Of a stretch of 6,525 nucleotides of DNA, positions 1-5,601 are shown piece after piece. The translations under genes were made by a program, and so were the position numbers. The stretch's first letter is position 1. Each line of letters begins with the position of its first letter. A model generated the notes under the pieces. That model was not told the origin of the DNA. It saw only the letters and a list, made by a program, of their open reading frames with translations, and ran no database searches. Source of the stretch: an uncultured Lachnospiraceae bacterium (lineage in GTDB: Bacteria > Bacillota > Clostridia > Lachnospirales > Lachnospiraceae). Location of the stretch: contig USKC01000180.1 in assembly GCA_900555195.1 (NCBI GenBank), positions 1 to 6,525 on the forward strand, in the 5' to 3' direction.

Positions 1-236
1 GATATCATCATGTGATCCCCTGCGACATCGAGATTCCTCAGGTCAATTATGCGGATAAGAAGCCCTGCGGCCGTGTGAATCTGGAAGAGAGGGATGCGGG
101 AGAGCGCAAATGTGATTTCTGTGAAATCGAACGCTGCATGACGAAGGAAGAAGCCGCACAGGAGGCGGGACGCTGTCTGCGGTGTGACCATTATGGGTAT
201 GGGAACCTGAAAGGAGGCCGCGCTGCGATATGGTAA
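1..236 (+). CDS. FAD-dependent pyridine-nucleotide oxidoreductase, GltD/SfrB type (C-terminal end only)
   Basis: The frame is open from the left edge (first full codon at 3) to TAA at 234-236, so this is the last ~77 residues of a longer protein. The tail has a Cys-rich pattern, CDFCEIERC followed by a TKEEA..EA.RCLRCDHYGYG stretch. This closing signature resembles the ends of GltD/SfrB-like flavoproteins, where 'EEA..EA.RCL.C' is common. The family moves electrons between NAD(P)H and iron-sulfur partners. The gene overlaps hydA by 7 bases (ATGGTAA), and the hydA ribosome binding site lies inside it, so the two are probably translationally coupled and their products may belong to one electron-transferring hydrogenase complex; that is inference. 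The catalytic FAD and NAD domains are outside the window, so the exact subfamily, including a possible NuoF-GltD fusion, cannot be settled here. Confidence 0.7.
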   Translation, partial: YHHVIPCDIEIPQVNYADKKPCGRVNLEERDAGERKCDFCEIERCMTKEEAAQEAGRCLRCDHYGYGNLKGGRAAIW

Positions 237-1951
237 CATTAACGATTGACAACAAACGGATCAGCGTGCCGGAAGGTACAACGATCATGAAGGCGGCTGC
301 ATCCGCAGGGATCATGATCCCGCATCTGTGCTATCTGGAAGGGATCAATGAAATCAGCGCGTGCAAGGTCTGCGTGGTGGAAGTGCAGGGGAAAGTAAAG
401 CTGGTCACTGCCTGCAACAATCCGGTGGAGGAAGGGATGGTGCTGTACACCAATTCCCCGAAAGTGCGTTCTGTGCGCCGGACCAATGTGGAACTGATCC
501 TGTCCCAGCACAACAGCAACTGCGCCACCTGCGTAAGAAGCGGAAACTGTAACCTGCAGAAGCTGTCGAACGATCTGGGAATCATAGATGTTCCTTATAA
601 GAAGGAAATCATGGAAATGCCCTGGAACAAGGATTTTCCGCTGATCCGGGATTTTGGGAAATGCATCAAATGCATGCGCTGCGTGCAGATCTGCGATAAG
701 GTACAGGCGCTTCACATCTGGGACGTACAGAATACCGGTTCCAGAACCACGGTGGATGTATCCCGCAACAGAACCATAGAGGAATCTGACTGCAGCGTCT
801 GCGGACAGTGCATTACGCATTGTCCTACGGGGGCGCTTCGGGAAAGGGACGATACAGGGAAAATTTTCAAAGTTTTGGCGGATCCGGAGATCATTACGGT
901 CGTACAGGTCGCTCCTGCGGTCAGGACCGCCTGGGGTGAGGCGCTGGGCCTTCCGTCCCATATGGCTACCGAAGGAAGGATGGTGGCCGCGCTGAAGAAG
1001 ATCGGCTTCGACTATGTTTTTGACACGAATTTTTCTGCGGATTTGACCATCATGGAAGAGGGCAGCGAACTGCTGGCCAGACTGGCGGATCCGGAGGAGA
1101 AGAGATGGCCCATGTTCACCTCGTGCTGCCCGGCCTGGGTGAGTTTTGTGAAATCCCAGTACCCGCAGCTGGCGGGCAATCTTTCCACTGCCAAGTCTCC
1201 GCAGCAGATGTTCGGAGCGGTGGCAAAGACCTATTTCGCACAGAAGCTCGGCGTAAGTCCGGAGAAGATCTGCTGTATTTCCATCATGCCTTGCGTATCC
1301 AAGAAGAGAGAAGCGACGCTGCCGGATATGTACAGTGCAGGAGGCGGACGGGAGAACGGAATACCGGACGTGGATATCGTTCTTACGACCCGCGAATTCG
1401 CGCGGCTGATTCGGGCAGAGCACATCGCACCGGCGCTCCTGATGGAAGAAGCCTTCGACTCACCGCTGGGAGCCAGCAGCGGGGCCGGCGTGATATTCGG
1501 CGTGACGGGCGGCGTGATGGAAGCGGCTCTGCGCACGGCTTATTACTGTGTGGAAGGGGTGAACCCTCCGGCAGACATTTTCTCCGATGTGCGCGGCTTT
1601 GAAGGGCGCAAAGAGGCTTCCTTCCAGCTGGGAGAGCGGACGATCAGAACCTGCACGGTGAATGGACTTGGAAATGCGCGGGAATTGATAGAAGAACTGC
1701 TGCGCGGAGAGGTTTCGTACGATTTTGTGGAAGTTATGGCCTGTCCCGGCGGCTGTGTGGGAGGCGGCGGCCAGCCGATCTTAGACGGCGTGGAAATGGC
1801 GGATGTGCGCGGGCCGAAGCTGTATCAGCTGGATGAAAAACGCCCGATCCGTTTCTCCCATGAGAATCCGGAGGTCCTGAAGCTATATGAAGAATATCTG
1901 GGAAAACCTTTGGGAGAGCAGTCCCACAGGCTTTTGCATACCCATGACTGA
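230..1951 (+). CDS. hydA: [FeFe] hydrogenase, group A, monomer-type four-accessory-cluster (M3) architecture
   Basis: Cytoplasmic iron-only hydrogenase interconverting protons and H2; 573 residues, almost the length of clostridial CpI. Domains in order: plant-type [2Fe-2S] ferredoxin domain (C34, C45, C48, C62); His-Cys3 [4Fe-4S] site (H94, C98, C101, C107); two [4Fe-4S] clusters (C145/148/151/155 and C188/191/194/198); then the H-cluster domain. Its three signatures are TSCCPAW (C299 proton relay, C300 ligand), MPCVSKKRE (C355, K358, E361) and ACPGGCVGGGGQP (C505, C509). Proton-path residues E277, E280 and S319 also appear present. The start at 230 is set by AAAGGAGG at 210-217, 12 bases upstream, and gives the ferredoxin domain its expected length. 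It overlaps the preceding flavoprotein by 7 bases. It lacks the extra C-terminal [2Fe-2S] domain of the Thermotoga trimeric enzyme. With a GltD-like neighbour it is more likely an NAD(P)H/ferredoxin-linked complex subunit than a free ferredoxin hydrogenase, but that is inferred. Maturases HydEFG are not in the window. Confidence 0.96.
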   Translation: MVTLTIDNKRISVPEGTTIMKAAASAGIMIPHLCYLEGINEISACKVCVVEVQGKVKLVTACNNPVEEGMVLYTNSPKVRSVRRTNVELILSQHNSNCATCVRSGNCNLQKLSNDLGIIDVPYKKEIMEMPWNKDFPLIRDFGKCIKCMRCVQICDKVQALHIWDVQNTGSRTTVDVSRNRTIEESDCSVCGQCITHCPTGALRERDDTGKIFKVLADPEIITVVQVAPAVRTAWGEALGLPSHMATEGRMVAALKKIGFDYVFDTNFSADLTIMEEGSELLARLADPEEKRWPMFTSCCPAWVSFVKSQYPQLAGNLSTAKSPQQMFGAVAKTYFAQKLGVSPEKICCISIMPCVSKKREATLPDMYSAGGGRENGIPDVDIVLTTREFARLIRAEHIAPALLMEEAFDSPLGASSGAGVIFGVTGGVMEAALRTAYYCVEGVNPPADIFSDVRGFEGRKEASFQLGERTIRTCTVNGLGNARELIEELLRGEVSYDFVEVMACPGGCVGGGGQPILDGVEMADVRGPKLYQLDEKRPIRFSHENPEVLKLYEEYLGKPLGEQSHRLLHTHD

Positions 1952-2040
1952 TGTAGCCGTTTGGCAATAGAAAACCTTTGAGGCAAAGAACGTCGATGCA
2001 GAATTTGCCTCCAATCGGTTGAAAAGCGATGTAGCCATTT
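1950..2040 (+). repeat. 13-base direct repeat flanking a hairpin downstream of hydA
   Basis: GATGTAGCCGTTT (1950-1962, beginning inside the hydA stop codon) recurs as GATGTAGCCATTT (2028-2040) with one mismatch and a 78-base period. Between the copies is a hairpin with arms GAGGCAAA (1980-1987) and TTTGCCTC (2004-2011). It is extended across an internal loop by AACC (1973-1976) and GGTT (2017-2020). The arrangement could be a small repeated element that also helps end the hydA transcript; it may equally be a local duplication. Confidence 0.5.
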
Positions 2041-2066
2041 CAAAAGGGTATATCGCTTTTCTTTTT
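2021..2066 (+). terminator. Probable rho-independent terminator of the hydA operon
   Basis: A 10-base perfect stem pairs GAAAAGCGAT (2021-2030) with ATCGCTTTTC (2052-2061). It continues inward for three more pairs (GTA/TAT with one G-U) around a 15-base loop. The 3' arm ends in TTTTC and runs into TTTTT at 2062-2066. The stem is A/T-rich and the loop large, so it is weaker than a textbook terminator, but it sits 70 bases after the hydA stop with no gene immediately following. Confidence 0.6.
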
Positions 2067-2097
2067 CCCGTGTACAACGGGCCAAAGATTTTTTATA

Positions 2098-2157
2098 AAT
2101 GTAAGCAGGATAACGATTCGGGAAGCGCTCGGGCGTCTGCTGGAAGAAATGCGCTAA
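2098..2157 (+). pseudogene. Possible relic of a GntR-family DNA-binding helix
   Basis: One frame here reads N-VSRITIREALGRLLEEMR and stops at TAA 2155-2157. This closely resembles the recognition-helix region of GntR regulators, commonly written as VSR.TVREAL.RLEAEG. Neither the residues that should precede it (LPSERELA-like) nor the wing that should follow are visible in any frame I read, so at most 18-19 codons survive. The similarity is by eye from family knowledge. A chance match of a short helix-rich stretch cannot be excluded. Confidence 0.3.
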
Positions 2158-2159
2158 AA

Positions 2160-2229
2160 TTGGGCATTTTATAATGGAATGTCCAAATTTTGGGCACTGG
2201 GCCCTGAAATATCCATTGTAGTTTCGGGC
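2160..2229 (+). other. Two adjacent hairpins with complementary loops (candidate structured RNA or DNA site)
   Basis: Hairpin 1: TTGGGCATT (2160-2168) pairs with AATGTCCAA (2178-2186), 9 pairs with one G-U, loop 2169-2177. Hairpin 2: GCCC-T-GAAA (2201-2209) pairs with TTTCGGGC (2222-2229), 8 pairs with one bulged T, loop 2210-2221. Loop 1 contains TATAATGG (2170-2177) and loop 2 contains CCATTGTA (2213-2220); these are complementary over 8 positions with one G-U pair. The loops could therefore kiss, or the inverted repeat could pair as an alternative long-range stem. The motif lies ~100 bases before the phasin-like gene, in its probable leader. It matches no riboswitch class that I recognise. 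Confidence 0.4.
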
Positions 2230-2319
2230 ATCCGGAAGTAAAGTAAGGGCTATAAGAGGCAACGGATGTTGCGGCAGAATGTAGGAAAAAGACGAATCAT
2301 CAAAAGTCAAGTCTAAAAT

Positions 2320-2324
2320 GGAGG
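2320..2324 (+). promoter_or_regulatory. Ribosome binding site for the ATG at 2333, not for the main phasin-like frame
   Basis: GGAGG lies 8 bases before ATG 2333, an ideal distance. That ATG opens a frame of only seven codons (MSELGRK, stop TGA 2354-2356). The main phasin-like frame, beginning at the overlapping GTG 2353, has no comparable site of its own. This placement is the main evidence that the gene originally began at 2333. Confidence 0.7.
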
Positions 2325-2332
2325 AAATAAGC

Positions 2333-2727
2333 ATGAGTGAATTGGGTAGGAAGTGAAGAAAATATTCCTTGCAGGCATAGGCGCTATAGCTGTTACGGCA
2401 GAAAAATCGGCGGAAATCGTAGATGGCCTGGTGAAAAAGGGTGAGATTACGGTGGAACAGGGAAAGATCCTGAATGAAGAATTGAAGCGGGATGTTTCCG
2501 ACAAGGTGAAAAAGGCCGCTTCCAACATTCAGGGAAAAGAGCCGGTGGAGAAAATTGCGGATCGCGTCGGCGAGATGACGGCAGAGGAAAGGGCGCTTCT
2601 GAGAAGGCGTCTGGAAGAGGCGGAAAGCAGGGACAGCGTGGAAGGCAAGGGCGGCGCAGAGTGCGCACAGAGTACAGCAAATGAAGAAAAGGAATCCGAT
2701 GGAAAAGACGAATGCCCGAATACATGA
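2333..2727 (+). pseudogene. Phasin-like small helical protein, with apparent 1-base frameshift near the start
   Basis: The main frame runs from GTG 2353 to TGA 2725-2727 (124 residues). It begins MKKIFLAGIGAIAVTAEKS and continues with a 'VDGLVKKGEITVEQGKILNEEL' type stretch (about residues 24-45) and a charged, Glu/Lys/Arg-rich tail with no Cys until near the end. It resembles the short phasin-like proteins encoded beside AarF/UbiB kinases in Clostridia: helical, probably coiled-coil, precise role unknown. Homologues as I recall them start a few residues earlier with an 'MSELG.K.KK' leader. Here that leader is encoded from ATG 2333 behind a good ribosome binding site but in another frame, stopping at TGA 2354-2356. 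One lost base near 2350-2353 (GGAAG[G]TGAAG) would explain this. A protein lacking only about eight residues could still be made from GTG 2353 by reinitiation at the GTGA overlap, so loss of function is not certain. The end overlaps the remains of aarF. Confidence 0.65.
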
Positions 2728-3801
2728 GATGCTTGATGTCCTGAAGGAGAACGATATTGCACATGGAATGACCCCGCAGAAGCTGCGCCGGAATTGGGAG
2801 ATCCGCTTGATTTTAAGATCCTGGTTGAATAGATGTGGACAGCAGCTCAGCAGGAGATGGACTTTTTGATCGAATCATCCCATCTGCAGGAGTTTGCCAG
2901 ACTGAATGCGGAGATTGCGTATATATCCTGCCCTGCTGTGGAAAAGCATCTGACCACTTCACGGATTCTGGTCATGGAATATGTGGAAGGGATTCCCATT
3001 GACCATGAGGAGGAACTGCGTTCCCTGGGATATGATATGCATGAGATCGCACAGAAGCTGGCTGAAAATTATGCAAAGCAGGTTCTGGATGACGGCTTTT
3101 TCCATGCAGATCCCCATCCGGGGAATATTCTGATTCGGGATGGGAAAATTATCTGGCTGGATCTGGGAATGGTCGGAAGGCTGTCGGCAAGGGATCGGGA
3201 ACAGTTCACCGCGGCCATGCAGGCTTTTATCAACGGGGATATCTACGAACTGAAAAATATCGTGCTCTCCATAGGGGTGCTGCGCCAAAAACCGGATCAT
3301 GCCGCTTTGTATAATGATCTGGCTCTGATGGCAGCCCGTTATGGAAAGATGGATTTCGCCTCGCTCAATCTGGGCAATCTTCTGATGGAGCTGGTAGATC
3401 TGGCCAACAGGAACCATATCGGCCTTCCGGAAGGCGTTTCCATGCTGGGACGGGGGCTGGTCACCCTGGAAGGCGTGCTGTCTGCAGCGGATCCGGAAAT
3501 CAACTTCATGGATATCATGAAGCAGCATCTGGCAGATATCCTGAAAATGACAGTAAAGGGACAGACGAAGGAGAATCTGGAGATTACGGGTTCAGAGGAA
3601 CCGCTTTCCAAAATCGACGCCATGGTGAACAAACTCATCATGGCGATTATCTGTGCCGGGCTTCTGATCGGTTCCAGCCTGATCTGTACAACGGATGTGT
3701 ACGGGAAGCTGTTCGGCATCCCGGCGCTGGGAGCCATTGGCTTTCTCATTGCCGCGATATTGGGCCTGCGGTTGGTGTATGATATCCTTAAGAAAGAATA
3801 A
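2699..3801 (+). pseudogene. aarF: AarF/UbiB/ABC1-family atypical kinase, broken by internal deletion and a TAG codon
   Basis: Pieces of one gene in two frames. Codons 2699-2788 encode a typical N-terminus, ending MTPQKLR. About 2786-2796 the frame changes and the text resumes as ELGDPLDFKILVE, then TAG (2830-2832), then MWTAAQQEMDFLIE and a long intact C-lobe to TAA 3799-3801 (322 residues from ATG 2833). From family knowledge, roughly 120-150 codons are missing: the KxGQ motif, the Ala-rich loop replacing the P-loop, and the VKVQRP lysine. The C-lobe keeps HADPHPGN (residues 91-98 from ATG 2833), the metal-binding D110 in DLG, and two C-terminal membrane segments (about 268-285 and 296-315). 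Intact members are ~500-550-residue membrane-anchored kinase-like ATPases, linked in other organisms to isoprenoid-lipid or quinone biology. TAG occupies the place of an expected GAG. ATG 2833 lacks a ribosome binding site, and a fragment from it could not bind ATP normally. ATG 2681 is an alternative upstream start. Confidence 0.85.
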
Positions 3802-3811
3802 GATTGTTTTC

Positions 3812-3845
3812 GGGAAACGGCGTAGCTTCGGCTATGCCGTTTCTC
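3812..3845 (+). terminator. Strong hairpin after aarF, UUCG tetraloop
   Basis: The arms GGGAAACGGCGTAGC (3812-3826, taken as GG plus a 13-base core) and GCTATGCCGTTTCTC (3831-3845) pair over 15 positions with two G-U pairs. They close on a C(TTCG)G tetraloop, among the most stable loops known. It begins 11 bases after the aarF stop. What follows (CGTTTG) is a poor T-tract, so it may act as a transcript-end stabiliser together with the next hairpin. Confidence 0.6.
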
Positions 3846-3864
3846 CGTTTGTATAACAGTAAAA

Positions 3865-3900
3865 ATGTTGCTCACCCAAAAGGTTTGCAACATATTTTTT
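3865..3900 (+). terminator. Rho-independent terminator before the AraC-type gene
   Basis: ATGTTGC (3865-3871) pairs with GCAACAT (3887-3893). Inside, ACC (3874-3876) can pair with GGT (3882-3884). The stem is followed by ATTTTTT (3894-3900). An A-run precedes the stem (3861-3865), so it could also work in the opposite direction. It separates the aarF unit from the low-G+C regulator/hydrolase pair. Confidence 0.7.
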
Positions 3901-3932
3901 ATTCCAGCATACTATAAATGATTTTACAAAAG

Positions 3933-3961
3933 TGGACATGAAAAGCGAGGAAAAATATCGT
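3933..3961 (+). promoter_or_regulatory. Predicted sigma-A promoter for the AraC/C45 pair
   Basis: TGGACA (3933-3938, 5 of 6 to TTGACA) is separated by exactly 17 bases from TATCGT (3956-3961, 4 of 6 to TATAAT). Transcription would begin near 3968, leaving a short leader that includes the AAGGAGG ribosome binding site at 3984-3990. The -10 box is weak, as expected for an activator-dependent promoter, possibly one autoregulated by the AraC-type product. Nothing better is seen between the terminator and the gene. Confidence 0.4.
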
Positions 3962-3998
3962 TTACGAGTTTATGCTTATAGTTAAGGAGGAGTAATAA

Positions 3999-4886
3999 AT
4001 GGAATGGTTAAAAAGATTAAGTGCTGCAATAGATTACATAGAAAGCAATTTGGAGGGTGATTTGTCTTATGAAGAAGCTGCTCAAATTGCCTGTCGCTCG
4101 GTTTTCTACTTTCAACGGATATTTTCTTATGTAGCAGGTATTTCGTTGTCGGAATATATCCGGCGCAGGAGAATGACACAAGCTGCTTTTGAATTACAGC
4201 GAACAGATGCCAAAGTGATAGACGTTGCTTTGAAATATGGGTACACATCCCCGACATCATTTAATCGTGCTTTTCAGAGCGTACATAACATTTCTCCAGC
4301 CGCAGCAAAAAACATGGGAAGTACGCTAAACGCTTATCCGGCAATTTATTTTTCAGTTCAAGTTACAGGAGGGAATGCCATGCCATATCACATCGCAGAA
4401 AAACCATCTATGAGGATTGTGGGGGTTCGTATTCCGTTGTCTACGGACATGGAAGAAAATCAGAAGAATATTCCTCCATTTTGGCAATCTGTTTTAAGCA
4501 GCAATCTATTTTCTGAAATATGCAGTTTATCAAATCAATCCCCGCAGGGGATATTGGGCGTAAGTGTATATGAAAATCCCAAAAGTTTTTTCTATTACAT
4601 CGCAGTTGCTACGGATGCGCCTGTTCCCAATGGTATGTTCGCATTTGAAATACCAGCGGCTACATGGGCTGTATTTGAAAATAACGGTTGTTTCAAAGAG
4701 AATGTGCAAAGTATTTTTAGAAGGTTTTATACGGAGTGGCTTCCATTTTCGGGCTATGAATATGCCGGCCTTCCGGACATAGAAGTGTATCCCGTTTGTG
4801 AGGAAACACCTGTCAGTGGACATTCAGAAGTATGGATTGCTATAAGGAAAGAGAAGGAGAACAACTCATGTACCACTTGCGGTTAA
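3999..4886 (+). CDS. AraC-family transcriptional regulator with C-terminal GyrI-like ligand-binding domain
   Basis: Complete, 295 residues, start fixed by AAGGAGG 3984-3990 eight bases upstream. The N-terminal ~105 residues form the double helix-turn-helix of AraC/XylS regulators. The first motif is around residues 22-59 (LSYEEAAQIA...FQRIFSYVAGISLSEYIRRRRM). The second is around 72-105 (KVIDVALKYGYTSPTSFNRAF.....SPAAAK), which carries the family's conserved 'YGY.SPT.F.RAF' text. From about residue 128 (MPYHIAEKPSMRIVGVRIPL) to ~288 is a GyrI-like (SOUL/GyrI) domain, a fold that binds small, often cationic or amphipathic molecules in Rob- and BmrR-like regulators. It probably senses a small molecule and activates its own operon. 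The last 19 bases overlap the downstream C45 hydrolase, so the enzyme gene is the likely main target. Base composition is much lower in G+C than its neighbours (23 of 60 in 4021-4080), suggesting acquisition from another source. The ligand cannot be read from sequence. Confidence 0.9.
   Translation: MEWLKRLSAAIDYIESNLEGDLSYEEAAQIACRSVFYFQRIFSYVAGISLSEYIRRRRMTQAAFELQRTDAKVIDVALKYGYTSPTSFNRAFQSVHNISPAAAKNMGSTLNAYPAIYFSVQVTGGNAMPYHIAEKPSMRIVGVRIPLSTDMEENQKNIPPFWQSVLSSNLFSEICSLSNQSPQGILGVSVYENPKSFFYYIAVATDAPVPNGMFAFEIPAATWAVFENNGCFKENVQSIFRRFYTEWLPFSGYEYAGLPDIEVYPVCEETPVSGHSEVWIAIRKEKENNSCTTCG
4854..4859 (+). promoter_or_regulatory. Ribosome binding site that sets the C45 hydrolase start at 4868
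   Basis: AAGGAG lies eight bases before ATG 4868. An earlier in-frame ATG at 4832 has no such site and would add 12 residues (MDCYKEREGEQL) unlike the family N-terminus. The site lies inside the end of the AraC-type gene, consistent with coupled translation. Confidence 0.75.
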
Positions 4887-5599
4887 AAGGCGATCATTAT
4901 CAAATGGGGGTTAAGCGGGGAAAGATTTTTCAGAAGTGCCAAATGTCTTTTCCATTACACCTCGATAAGTTCCAGCTTGAACATGGAAAACAAAGCGAAA
5001 AAATACTAAAAGACTATTTCCCAGAGGTTTGTGCAGAAATAAAAGGCGTGAGCGATACCATAGGTGCAGATTACAATACATTTGTTTCGTGGATGTTATG
5101 TATGGGCTGCTGCATGTATAACTTGGAAGAAAATATCCCTGTTGAGATTAGAGGGTGTACTGCATTTGCCTATTCTAAAGAGGGACAAGTGATTTATGGC
5201 AGAAACAACGATTTGCCGCCGTATTTGAGAAATGGGAGCAAAAGTGAAATATATGCTCCATTAAACGGAAATAGATTTAATCTTACGACTTCCTCTTTCA
5301 TCAATGGTGAAGAAGGTCTAAATGAACATGGTTTGGCTGTTGCTATGACTTTTGTAATGACAAGCCTTGACAAAATACAGGCAGGTTTTAATTCTTGCTT
5401 TATTGTACGATATTTGCTTGAAAAAGCAGATACCGCACAACACGCAATCTCTTTACTTATGGAATTGCCGATAGCTTCTAACTGCAATATTTTAGTTGCA
5501 GACAAGGCCGGAGAAATGGCAGTTGTAGAATGTACGCCTACCGCAAAGAGGATACGGAAAGCAATCATTGCCGTAGCAAGAATGCTTCTGACTGCATGA
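4868..5599 (+). CDS. C45-family autoproteolytic amide hydrolase/acyltransferase (penicillin acyltransferase-like), 3'-truncated
   Basis: Ntn-type hydrolase related to isopenicillin-N acyltransferase. Such enzymes cleave themselves before a cysteine, which then becomes the N-terminal nucleophile acting on linear amide bonds. Visible signs: a family-like N-terminus (MYHLRLKGDHYQMGVKRGKI); the processing site RGCTAFAYS with cleavage expected between G96 and C97; GRNNDLPP (111-118); EGLNEHGLAVAMT (149-161, a well-conserved 'GLNE.GL' motif); and ASNCNILVADKAGEMAVVECTP (203-224). After about residue 230 (TAKRIR) similarity ends and a short unrelated tail (KAIIAVARMLLTA) leads to TGA 5597-5599. The protein is 243 residues against roughly 330-350 usually, so the end of the beta chain is missing and activity is doubtful. 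The break coincides with a rise in G+C and the start of a palindrome-rich element. The gene overlaps the AraC-type regulator by 19 bases. The substrate is unknown; N-acyl amino acids, beta-lactams or bile amides are possible by family only. It could be listed as a pseudogene. Confidence 0.8.
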   Translation: MYHLRLKGDHYQMGVKRGKIFQKCQMSFPLHLDKFQLEHGKQSEKILKDYFPEVCAEIKGVSDTIGADYNTFVSWMLCMGCCMYNLEENIPVEIRGCTAFAYSKEGQVIYGRNNDLPPYLRNGSKSEIYAPLNGNRFNLTTSSFINGEEGLNEHGLAVAMTFVMTSLDKIQAGFNSCFIVRYLLEKADTAQHAISLLMELPIASNCNILVADKAGEMAVVECTPTAKRIRKAIIAVARMLLTA

Positions 5600-5601
5600 T
5601 A

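Noticed and set aside
239..1423. Long open frame (394 codons) on the - strand inside hydA
   Set aside because: It lies wholly antisense to an unmistakable hydrogenase gene. Its translation is rich in Arg, His and Pro with no recognisable domain, as expected for a shadow of a G+C-rich gene.
2170..2175. TATAAT as a -10 box for the phasin-like/aarF operon
   Set aside because: No -35-like hexamer lies 16-18 bases upstream and there is no extended -10 TG. The word sits in a hairpin loop, and the start codon is over 150 bases away.
1825..2334. 169-codon - strand frame across the gap after hydA
   Set aside because: Half is antisense to hydA. The rest crosses hairpins, there is no domain or protein-like composition, and no ribosome binding site was seen before its start.
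3339..3893. 184-codon - strand frame opposite the aarF remnant
   Set aside because: The opposite strand has clear AarF motifs and membrane segments. This frame has Ser/Pro/Arg-rich shadow composition and runs through both terminator hairpins.
3913..3919. TATAAAT as a -10 box for the AraC-type gene
   Set aside because: The nearest -35-like word (TTGCAA 3885-3890) is 22 bases away and lies in the terminator stem. The TGGACA-17-TATCGT pair is better placed.
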